This document shows positions 44,676 through 55,391 of a stretch of 64,000 nucleotides of DNA, one piece after another. Position 1 is the first letter of the stretch, and each line of letters opens with the position of its first letter. The position numbers were made by a program, and so were the translations under genes. The notes beneath the pieces are model-generated. The model ran no database searches, had not been told where the DNA came from, and saw only the letters and a program-made list of their open reading frames with translations. The stretch comes from Sphingomonas echinoides (GTDB lineage: Bacteria > Pseudomonadota > Alphaproteobacteria > Sphingomonadales > Sphingomonadaceae). The DNA lies in the NCBI RefSeq assembly GCF_029623395.1, contig NZ_JAPYKK010000006.1, positions 62,001-126,000 on the forward strand, written 5' to 3'.

Positions 44676-45008
44676 ATGGCATCCTACAAAGAACCTTCCT
44701 TCAAGGACCGCGCGGCCCTGTCCGCCGACGCGAAGCAGCGCGCACTCGAGAAGCTCAAGTCCAAGCCGCCGGTAGACCCCGCGGTCGTGGCGGCCCGAGC
44801 GGCAGCGCGCGAAGCGAAGGAAGCTGCGGAAGCCAAGAAGCGCGAAGAGAAAAAGGCTGCGATCGAAGCCGCCCGGCTCGAGAAGATCGCCAAGGCCGAA
44901 GCCGCCGAGCGCGCGATCGAAGAGGCCAAGCAGGCCGCGATCCAGGCCGAGATCGACAAGAAGGCGGCGCGCGACGCGCGCTACGCGGCGCGCAAGAGCC
45001 GCAAGTAA
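44676..45008 (+). CDS. DUF6481 family protein
   Basis: 110 residues, almost entirely Ala/Lys/Glu/Arg and predicted as a single long charged alpha-helix or coiled coil (KEAAEAKKREEKKAAIEAAR and similar). The N-terminus MASYKEPSFKDRAALSADAK is conserved in the sphingomonad DUF6481 family. Function unknown. It lies 36 bases after the tRNA. Confidence 0.85.
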   Translation: MASYKEPSFKDRAALSADAKQRALEKLKSKPPVDPAVVAARAAAREAKEAAEAKKREEKKAAIEAARLEKIAKAEAAERAIEEAKQAAIQAEIDKKAARDARYAARKSRK

Positions 45009-45045
45009 GGCTTTCACCGAGCGCGGTTTTGCTCGATCTTCCGCA

Positions 45046-45079
45046 CCGTTCGTTGCTCGACTGCGTTCGAGACGAACGG
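45046..45079. terminator. Hairpin between DUF6481 gene and nadE
   Basis: 8-bp arms CCGTTCGT/ACGAACGG with an inner CTCGA/TCGAG stem, between convergent stops at 45008 and 45093. No T-run, but it is well placed to end both transcripts. Confidence 0.55.
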
Positions 45080-45092
45080 GCGTGGAATGCGA

Positions 45093-47150
<2,058 letters not shown>

Positions 47151-47247
47151 GTCCGCCGCTTAGCGGGGTTTGGGGTGCGATGCCACCGGTGCGCATTGGC
47201 CCCCGTGCCCGTGCGGTGATAGAGCGGCGGCGAAGGAGACGCTTTCG

Positions 47248-47454
47248 ATGAAGATCAGCGCGCGCAACCAGATTTCGGGCACCGTTACCGCGGTTCACCC
47301 CGGCGCGGTCAACGGGTCGGTCCATGTCGACATCGGCAACGGCACGATCGTCACGTCGAACATCACCAACGACGCGATCAGCGATCTTGCGCTGGAAGTC
47401 GGCGATACCGTGACCGTCATCGTCAAGGCGAGCGACGTTCTGATCGGGAAATAA
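47248..47454 (+). CDS. Molbindin-like (Mop/TOBE) molybdate-binding protein
   Basis: 68 residues from ATG 47248 (AAGGAGA upstream). MKISARNQISGTVTAVHPGA and GDTVTVIVKASDVLIGK span one Mop domain of the type that binds molybdate as an oligomer. The stop and the next start share TAATG, so the two genes are coupled. Likely molybdate storage or sensing in the cytoplasm. modABC is not in the window. Confidence 0.9.
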   Translation: MKISARNQISGTVTAVHPGAVNGSVHVDIGNGTIVTSNITNDAISDLALEVGDTVTVIVKASDVLIGK

Positions 47455-47837
47455 TGCGCGTCGGTGCGCTCAAGATCAAAGTCCAGCTCTATTGCGGCGA
47501 CGAGCTGGCGATGGGTCCGGGCAAGGCCGATCTGCTTGAGGCGATCGCACGCGAGGGGTCGATCTCGGGCGCGGGCCGCGCGATGGGGATGAGCTATCGC
47601 CGCAGTTGGCTGCTGGTCGACAGCATGAACCGTTGCTGGCGGGACAAGTTGGTCGAGACGGTGGCCGGTGGCGGGCAGGGGCGCGGGGCGTCGCTGACGG
47701 AGACCGGGCGCGCCGTGCTGGCAGCGTATCGCGAGCTGGAGGCGGGGCTTGCGGCGGCATCGCAGCAGGAGTCGCTGACGGCGCTGGAGGCGATGGTGCG
47801 GGATGCGCCGTTGCCACCCGTGCGCGAGGACGCTTAG
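47454..47837 (+). CDS. ModE-type winged-helix regulator without molybdate domain
   Basis: 127 residues. The LysR-like wHTH of ModE is visible: ADLLEAIAREGSISGAGRAM followed by GMSYRRSWLLVDSMN and GRGASLTETGRAVLAAYREL. E. coli ModE fuses this domain to two Mop domains; here the Mop domain is the separate protein encoded one base upstream. The pair may therefore form a split ModE (inference). Confidence 0.88.
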   Translation: MRVGALKIKVQLYCGDELAMGPGKADLLEAIAREGSISGAGRAMGMSYRRSWLLVDSMNRCWRDKLVETVAGGGQGRGASLTETGRAVLAAYRELEAGLAAASQQESLTALEAMVRDAPLPPVREDA

Positions 47838-47919
47838 GCGGGGCAAACCGACTAGATGCGATTGCGGGCCGGTGCCCTCGGTGATCTTGATCGCTGTAAG
47901 GTGCGCCTATCCCATCCCC

Positions 47920-47996
47920 GTTCGCCCCGAGCGCAGTCGAAGGGCTGGCGTTGCGCCGGGCAGCTTCGACTTCGCTCAGCCCGAACCGAGGTTCAT
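47920..47996. repeat. Imperfect inverted intergenic repeat
   Basis: Two arms of about 24 bases, 47920-47942 and 47974-47996 (GTTCGCCCCGAGCGCAGTCG against CTTCGACTTCGCTCAGCCCG), nearly complementary. This is the type of palindromic repeat found in many copies between sphingomonad genes. It lies between the ModE-like gene and hpnL and may end both. Confidence 0.65.
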
Positions 47997-48019
47997 TCGC
48001 GGGAGATGCCGCCTCTCTC

Positions 48020-48994
48020 TCAGGTCACCACGCGCCGTGCTTCGCCGACCTGCCATGCGAGCAACGCGGGCACTGCGATAATCACATCGCGCGCGCGCTT
48101 GAGCAGCGACAGTGCGAGCGCATGCGCGGGGGGCAGGCCGAACAGCGGGCCGATCAGCACATAGGCGGCTTCCTGCACGCCGACGGCGCCGGGAATCGCG
48201 AAGGCGACGCTGCGCAGCGTGAAGATCAGCGCCTCGATCGTCAGCACGGCCCACAGCGGCATCGTCGAGCCCATGAAGCGCAGCGCGATCCACGCGCCGG
48301 TGGCGCTCGCGAGCCAGGCAGCGAGGTTGAACAGGAACGCCGCGATCACGCGGCGTGGTGTCCGATAGATCGTGTCGAGTTGCTCGCGCACCGCCGCCAT
48401 CGCCGCGACGGAGCCCGGCAGCATCCGCGCGCCGAGCGAACCCGCCAGTTTGAGCATCGGTTTCTGTGCAAAGACGAACAGCAGCATCAATGCGACCATC
48501 GCGCCAAGCCCGCCGAGCGCGAGCGGCACGATGCCCTGCTGAACGGGCGCGTCCGACAGCACCAGCAACAGCATGCCGACCCCGCCGAGCGTAAAGATCA
48601 GTTGCGCCGCCATCTCGGTCGTCATGTCTACGATCATTGACGCATAGATCACCGGTTGTGGCACGCCGAACGCTGCCAGCGTCCGCGCGCCGACGACGAG
48701 CCCGCCAAGCTGCGAAAAGGGCAGGATGTCGGTGGCCGCCTCCCGCGTGGTGCGTGCCCAGATGAACCAGCCAAGCCGATCGGCCGTCTGTCCGGGCGCG
48801 ACCGCCTGCCATGCCATGCCCAGCAAGACGAGCACGCCGATCGACCACAGCGTAAACGTGGCCATTCCGACCCAGCCGATCGATGCCATCGCGCTCAGCA
48901 CCGGCTGCAGCCCGACCGTGCCGACCGCGCCGACCGCGACCGCCAGGCCGACGATCGTGGCGAGCAACAAACCGATGCGTGCGGAGCGGTTCAT
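48020..48994 (-). CDS. hpnL: HpnL-like membrane protein (LPG synthase transmembrane family)
   Basis: 324 residues with about eight hydrophobic helices. The family is the lysylphosphatidylglycerol-synthase-type membrane domain without a transferase; ARTTREAATDILPFSQLGGL and SVAFAIPGAVGVQEAAYVLI are typical of the HpnL group found in hopanoid clusters, thought to act in hopanoid transport. It lies 2.6 kb from the hpnI-K genes, separated by a chemoreceptor gene. The generic family call is safe; the hpnL label rests on motif memory and context. Confidence 0.78.
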   Translation of the reverse strand: MNRSARIGLLLATIVGLAVAVGAVGTVGLQPVLSAMASIGWVGMATFTLWSIGVLVLLGMAWQAVAPGQTADRLGWFIWARTTREAATDILPFSQLGGLVVGARTLAAFGVPQPVIYASMIVDMTTEMAAQLIFTLGGVGMLLLVLSDAPVQQGIVPLALGGLGAMVALMLLFVFAQKPMLKLAGSLGARMLPGSVAAMAAVREQLDTIYRTPRRVIAAFLFNLAAWLASATGAWIALRFMGSTMPLWAVLTIEALIFTLRSVAFAIPGAVGVQEAAYVLIGPLFGLPPAHALALSLLKRARDVIIAVPALLAWQVGEARRVVT

Positions 48995-49208
48995 CGCGCA
49001 AACTGCCGATAACCGGGAGCGGGGGGAAACGAATCGCGCATCATCCCGGCGTCATTGTGGCTTTGGCACAGGCAATCAAGGCAGCATGCACGACAGGCGA
49101 CGGATTTCAGGGCCAAATGACGCGGACGGCGTGTGAATTACCGCTGGAAGTCGCGGATGGAAGCTTTGCCCGACTTCGTGGGCAGAGCGCGGATTGGCAT
49201 AGTTAAGT

Positions 49209-49220
49209 CCCTTTTAAGGG
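49209..49220. promoter_or_regulatory. Palindrome before the chemoreceptor start
   Basis: Perfect 12-base palindrome CCCTTTTAAGGG ending 13 bases before ATG 49234. It could be an operator or part of the leader; AAGGG in its right half may serve as a distant ribosome site. The rest of 48995-49233 shows nothing I recognise. Confidence 0.35.
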
Positions 49221-49233
49221 CTGATCGTTCATC

Positions 49234-50640
49234 ATGATTGTCATGACCACACAGGCCCTTACGCTCGATCACACCATTCGACAGGCAGCGCGCCTGTCCG
49301 GCGAGCTGGGAATCCGGACGCTGGATCTGCAGGCCGATATCGCCGCTTTGGCAGAACGCGTGACGGCACAAGCCACCACCATCGAAGCGATCGGGTCCGA
49401 AGCCAATATCCTGTCGGGCGACGTCGACAATGTCGCGATCGCCGCCCGCGATGCGCGAAACGACACGGCGGCGGCCAAGATCGTCATCGAGGATTCGACC
49501 GCACAGCTTGGCACCGCGACATCGGATGTCGTCGAGCTGATCGAACAGGTCAGCCACATTCACAACGGTCTCGGTGCGTTCAACACCGCGCTCAGCGACG
49601 TCAGCGCGGTGACCGCCGGGATCAACGTGATCGCGCGCCAGACCAACCTCCTCGCCCTCAACGCGACGATCGAGGCAGCACGGGCCGGCGATGCCGGACG
49701 CGGGTTCGCGGTGGTCGCCAGCGAGGTGAAGAAGCTGGCGAACGAAACCGCCGCGGCAACCAACCGGATCGAGCAGTCGATCGCATCGCTCACGTTCGAA
49801 GCAGGCGTCATGCTCGATCGGATCGGGCAGGGGGTGGCAAAGGCGCAATCGGCGCACGGGAGCGCCAAGGGGATCGAAACGCTGGTCGAGCAACTCGGTG
49901 CGATCATGCAGGGGATGGAACAGAATAGCGACAGCGTCGCAAAGCGCGTCGAATCGATGGTCCAGGCGGTCGATATGGTGCGTGCGGGGCTGCTTGCGCT
50001 GTCGAGTGCATCGACCGAGAATGCCACCGGGCTACAGCAGCTTTCCACACGCGTGACCGGGGTCAGCGACGACACCAACGCCTTGTTGCAGATATTGGCG
50101 GAAAGCGGCGCGGAGATCCTTGACTCGCCCCATATCACGTTCGGTCTCGAGGCGGCGCGATTGATTGGGGAGGGTCTTGCCCACGCGGTCGGCACGCATG
50201 AAATCTCGCTCGAGACGATCTTGAGCGACGATTACCGGCCAGTGCCCGGGAGCGATCCGCCAATCTTCACGCACGCGGCACAGGCGTTGTTCACGCGGCT
50301 GGCCCGACCGCACCAGGAACGGGCGCGGCAGCTTCCGGGCTTCTTTGGCATGACCCTGACCGATCGGAACTGCTTCGGTGCGGTGGCGATGCCCGAACGG
50401 TCGCTTCCGCAGCGGTCCAACGATCGTGTATGGAACCAGGAAAATGCCCGTGCGGGATTGATCTATTCCTATCCAGAGACCCAAATCCAGGTCCGGATCG
50501 AGGCCCCGTTCTGTCTGAAGGCGTATCGCCGGCCGCTGTCGAACGGGAGCGTCGTTTTGCTCAAACAGGTCATCGCGGCGATCTGGGTCGGGGGACGGCA
50601 CTGGGGCGTCCTGCAACTCGCCTATGAGAGCCAGGACTGA
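49234..50640 (+). CDS. Cytoplasmic methyl-accepting chemotaxis-like protein
   Basis: 468 residues, no membrane helix. Alpha-helical signalling region with the conserved hairpin [20 protein letters not shown] followed by [20 protein letters not shown] at about residues 130-168. After about residue 310 there is a separate globular C-terminal region ([20 protein letters not shown] to the end) that I do not recognise; the sensor thus lies behind, not before, the signalling domain. No che genes are near. ATG 49243 is an alternative start. Confidence 0.85.
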   Translation: MIVMTTQALTLDHTIRQAARLSGELGIRTLDLQADIAALAERVTAQATTIEAIGSEANILSGDVDNVAIAARDARNDTAAAKIVIEDSTAQLGTATSDVVELIEQVSHIHNGLGAFNTALSDVSAVTAGINVIARQTNLLALNATIEAARAGDAGRGFAVVASEVKKLANETAAATNRIEQSIASLTFEAGVMLDRIGQGVAKAQSAHGSAKGIETLVEQLGAIMQGMEQNSDSVAKRVESMVQAVDMVRAGLLALSSASTENATGLQQLSTRVTGVSDDTNALLQILAESGAEILDSPHITFGLEAARLIGEGLAHAVGTHEISLETILSDDYRPVPGSDPPIFTHAAQALFTRLARPHQERARQLPGFFGMTLTDRNCFGAVAMPERSLPQRSNDRVWNQENARAGLIYSYPETQIQVRIEAPFCLKAYRRPLSNGSVVLLKQVIAAIWVGGRHWGVLQLAYESQD

Positions 50641-50668
50641 CCGCGCCGCCGACGTCGACCACCGCGCG

Positions 50669-51565
50669 TCATTCCCGTGCGGGTTTCTTGCCCATGAAGC
50701 GCAGCACCAGCCGGATCATCCCCGGCACGAACTTCGGGCGGATCAGGCGCGGGTCATAGACCGCGAGCCGCCGATCGTTTTCTGCGAGGCAGATCGCCGC
50801 CAGTTCGGGGAATTCGATCTCGACGCCGAGCTCCTTCGAGCCGTTGAGCGTAAAGTTATTCTCCTGCGCCTTGGTATTGTCGTCGCCCATGCCCTTGGCC
50901 ATGTCGATCCGTTCCCAGATCAGCGCGATCCACACCGCCCAGACCTTGAGCTCGAACCACGGGCGGCGCCACAGCGGCATATTGCGCCGATGCCACGCGA
51001 CCCAGTTGACGAAGAACAGGATGTGGCGGCCTTCCTCGCGCATCACCGGCTCGAACGTGTCGATCAGTTCTTCCGGGAAAAAGCCGGTGTCCTTGGCGAC
51101 CTTGAACAGCCCGAAGCCGAAGAAGCTGTCGATGCATTCCGAGAAGCCGGTGCGCATGAACGCGAACTCCGGATCGCGCGGGCGCAGGTAGGGATCTTCC
51201 GGCTTGAGCTCGATCCCGTAGAAGGTGACCATGTCCGCCAGCACGATCTTGTGGCGGCTTTCCTCATAGGCGTTCATGTCGATCGCATCACGCAGCAGCG
51301 GGTCGCTGATTTGCTCGCCGTACGTCTTGACGTTCATCCCTGCGCGCCCCTCGGTCGCAACCGCGATGTCCCAGATCGGCAGCGAGACGATCCGGTTGCG
51401 CGTGACGTCGTCGAGGACCGGCCAGTCGATCAGCGCCGGGCGATAGGGATCGTGCGTGTCCAGCATCGTCCGGCAGAACAGCGTCTTGTGTTCGGGGCTG
51501 CCGAGCTTGACGCGGACGCCGGGGGCGGGGCCTGCCGGGGCGATCGATTTGGCATGGAAATTCAT
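50669..51565 (-). CDS. Ferritin-like diiron protein in the hopanoid operon
   Basis: 298 residues. Paired ferritin-like metal motifs are visible: Glu in AVATEGRAGMN, E-E-x-x-H in NAYEESRHKIVLAD, and a second E-E-x-x-H in VMREEGRHILFFVNW. This suggests a diiron oxidase, hydroxylase or desaturase-like enzyme. It starts 15 bases after the hpnK stop on the same strand, so it is probably the last gene of the hpnI operon; a hopanoid-modifying role is inferred from position only. No signal peptide. Confidence 0.75.
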   Translation of the reverse strand: MNFHAKSIAPAGPAPGVRVKLGSPEHKTLFCRTMLDTHDPYRPALIDWPVLDDVTRNRIVSLPIWDIAVATEGRAGMNVKTYGEQISDPLLRDAIDMNAYEESRHKIVLADMVTFYGIELKPEDPYLRPRDPEFAFMRTGFSECIDSFFGFGLFKVAKDTGFFPEELIDTFEPVMREEGRHILFFVNWVAWHRRNMPLWRRPWFELKVWAVWIALIWERIDMAKGMGDDNTKAQENNFTLNGSKELGVEIEFPELAAICLAENDRRLAVYDPRLIRPKFVPGMIRLVLRFMGKKPARE

Positions 51566-51580
51566 CGGGGCTCTCCCGGT

Positions 51581-52405
51581 TCAAAAATCGGCGAAACGCG
51601 CCAGGGTGATATGATTGTCGGAAACGATGTCGCGCGCAACCGGATCTAGCAGCGCCGCAAGTTCCGCCTCGTACTGGTAGGTCGGGGCGGACAGGGGATA
51701 ATGCGCGGTCGCGGGGTGTAGATAGATCTCGCTGACGCCCTCCGGAAGATGCCGCAGCACGCCGCGCAACCGTTCGGTGTACATCGCGCCAGACCAGGCA
51801 AGGCCGAACGTATGGTCGGGGACTTTCATCCCGCCACGGCGCATCTGCCGCTGGACGCGCTGGGCGAAGGGCTTGGCGATATGGAGCCCGGTCGCTTTCT
51901 CGAACTGCGCCAGCACAACGCGCGGTTCGACCGGCGCGCGGACCTTGGTCATCCCGTGGCGTTTGCCGACCTTGAGCAGCGTCGCGGCGATGACCGGGTG
52001 GAGGTGCATGTGCTTGTGCGAATTGACGTGATCGAGCGGGAGCCCGGTCGCTTCGAACAGCGCGAACTGCGCGTCGATCTCCGCTTCGAGCTGACGACGA
52101 ACCGATGCCTTGCCGACGAGGGCGAGTGCGACCGGAAGCGTTTCGATGCGGAATTGCCCGGCATCGTCGACCAGATCGGGAATCTGTTCCGGCGGCAGCG
52201 CCGGCGGGGTTTCCGCGAGCGCGACGTGGAGGCCGACTCCGAGCGTCGGGGTGCGCTGCGCCCGCGCGACCGCATCCATCGCGGCGGCACCCGTCACCAT
52301 CAAGCTGGTTACCGTAAGAATCCCCTCACGGTGTGCCTGCTCGACCGCAGCGTTGACCTCGACCGAGACGCCAAAATCATCCGCGGTGACGATCGCGATC
52401 TTCAC
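51581..52405 (-). CDS. hpnK: HpnK, YdjC-family deacetylase of hopanoid side chains
   Basis: 274 residues from GTG 52405, whose GTGA overlaps the stop of the 65-residue gene. ADDFGVSVEVNAAV holds the metal Asp pair, and VNSHKHMHLHPVIAATLL and HPATAHYP supply the His ligands of the YdjC/ChbG carbohydrate deacetylase fold. In bacteriohopanepolyol cyclitol ether synthesis HpnK removes the acetyl group from the GlcNAc added by HpnI. Confidence 0.92.
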   Translation of the reverse strand: MKIAIVTADDFGVSVEVNAAVEQAHREGILTVTSLMVTGAAAMDAVARAQRTPTLGVGLHVALAETPPALPPEQIPDLVDDAGQFRIETLPVALALVGKASVRRQLEAEIDAQFALFEATGLPLDHVNSHKHMHLHPVIAATLLKVGKRHGMTKVRAPVEPRVVLAQFEKATGLHIAKPFAQRVQRQMRRGGMKVPDHTFGLAWSGAMYTERLRGVLRHLPEGVSEIYLHPATAHYPLSAPTYQYEAELAALLDPVARDIVSDNHITLARFADF

Positions 52406-52599
52406 GCCCGCGCAAACCCGTAGAATTCGGGGTCTGCGAGCACGCCTTGCGCGACCCGGCGCGGATCGGGCGCGGCGACGAGGCGCAGCAACAGGACCAT
52501 CGCATCCATGTCGCGCGCCTCGACCGCGGCGTTCCATGCGTCGAGCCGCCCGGTCGCTTCGAGCCGCTCGTTGACCGTCATACGGGCCATCGTCGTCAT
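52402..52599 (-). CDS. Small protein between hpnJ and hpnK
   Basis: 65 residues from ATG 52599 (AAGGG upstream), 13 bases after hpnJ, stop overlapping the hpnK GTG by 4 bases. Helical and amphipathic (ERLEATGRLDAWNAAVEARD, MDAMVLLLRLV) with a PEFYGFARA end. No known domain. The tight coupling on both sides strongly suggests a real gene of the cyclitol ether branch. Confidence 0.7.
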   Translation of the reverse strand: MTTMARMTVNERLEATGRLDAWNAAVEARDMDAMVLLLRLVAAPDPRRVAQGVLADPEFYGFARA

Positions 52600-52612
52600 C
52601 GAACCGAACCCT

Positions 52613-54058
52613 TTACACTGCCTCTTTGCGACGCCGCAGGAAGTCGAAGAACTCGACGCCTTCGCGCAGGCGGCGCTTCATCATGTCCCAATCGGTCAGC
52701 ATCTCGCGGACGATTTCCCAGATCTTCGACGGGCGGAAGTAGAAGCGCTTGTAGAACTCCTCGACCTTGTCGAAAATCACCGTCGAGGACAGATGCGGGT
52801 AGCTGAGCTGCGCGATCTGGTTGCCGCCGTCGGTGAGCAATTCGTGCGAATTGTCGAACCAGCCGTTCTCGGTCGCCTGCTTGTACAAGAAGGTGCCGGG
52901 ATACGGTGCCGCGAGCGACACCTGGATCGTGTGCGGATCGATTTCCTTGGCGTAGTTGATCGTCTCCTCGATCGTCTCGAGCGTCTCGCCCGGGAGACCC
53001 AGGATGAAGGTGCCGTGGATCACGACGCCAAGCTCGTGGCAATCCTTGGTGAACTGCCGTGCGACGTCGGTGCGCAGGCCCTTCTTGATGTTGTGGAGAA
53101 TCTGCTGGTTGCCACTCTCATAGCCGACGAGCAGCAGGCGCAGGCCGTTCGCCTTCAGCACTTCGAGCGTCTTGCGTGGGACGTTGGCCTTTGCGTTGCA
53201 GCTCCACGACATCTTGAAGCCGGGCTTGCCGAAGCCGAGCTTGCCGAGCGCGATCGCGAGTTCCTCGACGCGCGCGTGGTTGTCGGTCAGCGTGTCGTCG
53301 TCGAAGAAGATCTCCTTGGTCTCGGGGATCTCGCGGATGATGTACTCCACTTCCTCGATCACCTTGGCGACCGAGCGGAAGCGGTAGGTGTGCCCGCCGA
53401 TCGTCTGTGGCCACAGGCAGAAGGTGCAACGGCTCTTGCAGCCCCGCCCGGTGTAGAAGCTGACATACGGATGCAGCAGGTAGCCGCCGAAATATTTGTC
53501 GATCTGCAGGTCGCGCTTGTAGACCGGCGAGACCATCGGCAGCGAGTCCATGTCCTCGATCATCGCGCGGTCGCGGTTGCGGATGAACGCGCCGTCCGAA
53601 TCGCGCCAGGTGATGCCGTCGACTTCACGCAAAGGCTTGCCCTGCGCGATCTCGAGGATCGTGAAGTCATATTCCTCGCGTGCGACGAAATCGACGTCGG
53701 GCGTGGCGGCGAGGCTCTTGTCGGGCTCGACCGCGACCTTCGCGCCGACGAAGCCGATCAGGATCCGCGGGTTGCGCTGCTTGATCAGCGCGGCGGTGCG
53801 GATGTCCTGGTTGAACGACGGCGTCGAGGTGTGGAGGATCACGAGGTCGCGATCGTCGAACTCATGCGCGATATCGTCCCACGACTGGTCGTGCGCGGGC
53901 GCGTCGATCAGCTTGGAGCCCTCGACCATTGCCGCCGGCTGCGCGAGCCAGGTCGGATACCAGAAGGATTTGACCTCCCGCTTCATCTGGTAGCGCGCAC
54001 CCGCGCCACCGTCGTAACCGTCAAAAGACGGCGCCTGGAGGAAAAGCGCCCGCATCAT
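52613..54058 (-). CDS. hpnJ: HpnJ, radical SAM hopanoid cyclitol ether synthase
   Basis: 481 residues. N-terminal cobalamin-binding-like domain (about 1-180) and a radical SAM domain with the CxxxCxxC cluster in TGRGCKSRCTFCLWPQ. DDDTLTDNHARVEELA and GTFILGLPGETLETIEETI are typical of B12-type radical SAM proteins. HpnJ contracts the glucosamine ring to the cyclitol after HpnI and HpnK act. Its ATG overlaps the hpnI stop. Confidence 0.94.
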   Translation of the reverse strand: MMRALFLQAPSFDGYDGGAGARYQMKREVKSFWYPTWLAQPAAMVEGSKLIDAPAHDQSWDDIAHEFDDRDLVILHTSTPSFNQDIRTAALIKQRNPRILIGFVGAKVAVEPDKSLAATPDVDFVAREEYDFTILEIAQGKPLREVDGITWRDSDGAFIRNRDRAMIEDMDSLPMVSPVYKRDLQIDKYFGGYLLHPYVSFYTGRGCKSRCTFCLWPQTIGGHTYRFRSVAKVIEEVEYIIREIPETKEIFFDDDTLTDNHARVEELAIALGKLGFGKPGFKMSWSCNAKANVPRKTLEVLKANGLRLLLVGYESGNQQILHNIKKGLRTDVARQFTKDCHELGVVIHGTFILGLPGETLETIEETINYAKEIDPHTIQVSLAAPYPGTFLYKQATENGWFDNSHELLTDGGNQIAQLSYPHLSSTVIFDKVEEFYKRFYFRPSKIWEIVREMLTDWDMMKRRLREGVEFFDFLRRRKEAV

Positions 54059-55233
54059 GCCCGTTGCTCCGCATTCTCAATCTTGTGCGCCGCAACAATG
54101 CGGCCTTCAGTCTTCATTGTAAGGGTCGCGCCGCGCCAATCAACCGATCGGACGAAGAAGCTCGCGATATAGATGGCAAAACTCATGCCATCATGTGCGA
54201 GCGCCAACCCCAACGAAGCGATGCGCCTCCCTACAGTCGCATCGACGCTTCGCACAACCACCAACCGTACGATCGCTGCAAGGGCGAACAGCACCAGCCC
54301 CGCCGCGGGCCAGTACAGCATCGCGAGCACGGCGACCGGCAAGGGGAGCCCGATGATACTGCCGACGTACGGCCAGAAGGCGACATCGCGCACCGTCGCG
54401 CCCCAGCGGAGTTCGTGATGCCACAGCGCGGACAGGCTGGTCTCGTCGAAGGCGTGGTCGACCAGCATCGGCGGCAAGACGATCGAGAGCCCGAGGGCGC
54501 GGACCGCTTCGCCGATCGCATAATCGTCCGCCAGCTTGTCCGCGAAACTGCCGAAGCCGCCGATCCGCTGCAAGGTTTCGCGCGTCATCGCGATGGTCGA
54601 TCCCATGCACGGCGTGGCAAGTTTGTTAGCGACGCCGAACACCAGCCCGAGCATGAACTGGTAACTCACGCCCGCCGCACCGAGTCGCGACCAGAACCCC
54701 GCGTCACCGCGCCCGGCGTAGATGCAGGTGACGATTCCGACGTTCGGGCGATCGAGTGCGCGAAGCAGTTGTCCGAGATAATCCGGCGCTACCGCGATAT
54801 CGCTGTCGCTGAGCACGACGATGCCGTGCCGGATGAACGGCTCCATGTTGACGAGGTTGGAAATCTTGCCGCTTGCGCCGTGGACCGTGCCGTCGACGAC
54901 GAGCTGGATGTCGGCGTCCGGATGCGCCAGCTTCAAAGCCTTGACCACTGCGATCGCTGGATCATCGGCGCGCTGGATTCCGCAAAGCAACTGGATCGGC
55001 CCGGCATGATCCTGCGCGAGGAAGCTGGCGAGATTGTCGTACAGCCGCGGTTCGTCGCCGTAGAGCGGTTTGAGCAGCGTAACGGCATCATGCCGGACAG
55101 GCGCCGGCGTGGCGGCAGCGAAATAGTGTCGGAAGATGAAAGCGGCGGCAGTGCAATAGATGATGCCGAGCGTCGCCACCACGATTGCCAGCCAGCCCAG
55201 TGCGGCTCCAAGAAGATGCAGGATGTGGATCAC
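54055..55233 (-). CDS. hpnI: HpnI, hopanoid glycosyltransferase
   Basis: 392 residues from GTG 55233 (GGGGTGG upstream). One N-terminal membrane helix, a GT2 (ceramide glucosyltransferase-like) domain with VTLLKPLYGDEPRLYDNLAS, the metal motif DSDIAV, and GGFGSFADKLADDYAIGEAV, then C-terminal helices at about 300-350. It adds N-acetylglucosamine to bacteriohopanetetrol. First gene of a leftward operon hpnI-hpnJ-(65 aa)-hpnK-(ferritin-like), divergent from hpnA (158-base region). Confidence 0.92.
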   Translation of the reverse strand: MIHILHLLGAALGWLAIVVATLGIIYCTAAAFIFRHYFAAATPAPVRHDAVTLLKPLYGDEPRLYDNLASFLAQDHAGPIQLLCGIQRADDPAIAVVKALKLAHPDADIQLVVDGTVHGASGKISNLVNMEPFIRHGIVVLSDSDIAVAPDYLGQLLRALDRPNVGIVTCIYAGRGDAGFWSRLGAAGVSYQFMLGLVFGVANKLATPCMGSTIAMTRETLQRIGGFGSFADKLADDYAIGEAVRALGLSIVLPPMLVDHAFDETSLSALWHHELRWGATVRDVAFWPYVGSIIGLPLPVAVLAMLYWPAAGLVLFALAAIVRLVVVRSVDATVGRRIASLGLALAHDGMSFAIYIASFFVRSVDWRGATLTMKTEGRIVAAHKIENAEQRA

Positions 55234-55391
55234 GGTGCCACCCCGTAGCCTCGCCCGAATGACGGGGATAGGCACGCCGGGGTGAAAAAGCTGTCATGTC
55301 CGGGCTGGTGCGGACTTTGTTGCTGGAAGATTGCGCGAGATTGTTTGCGCTTGCGGCGCGGCGTTCTACAGCATCGCCGCATGGAGGCTGT

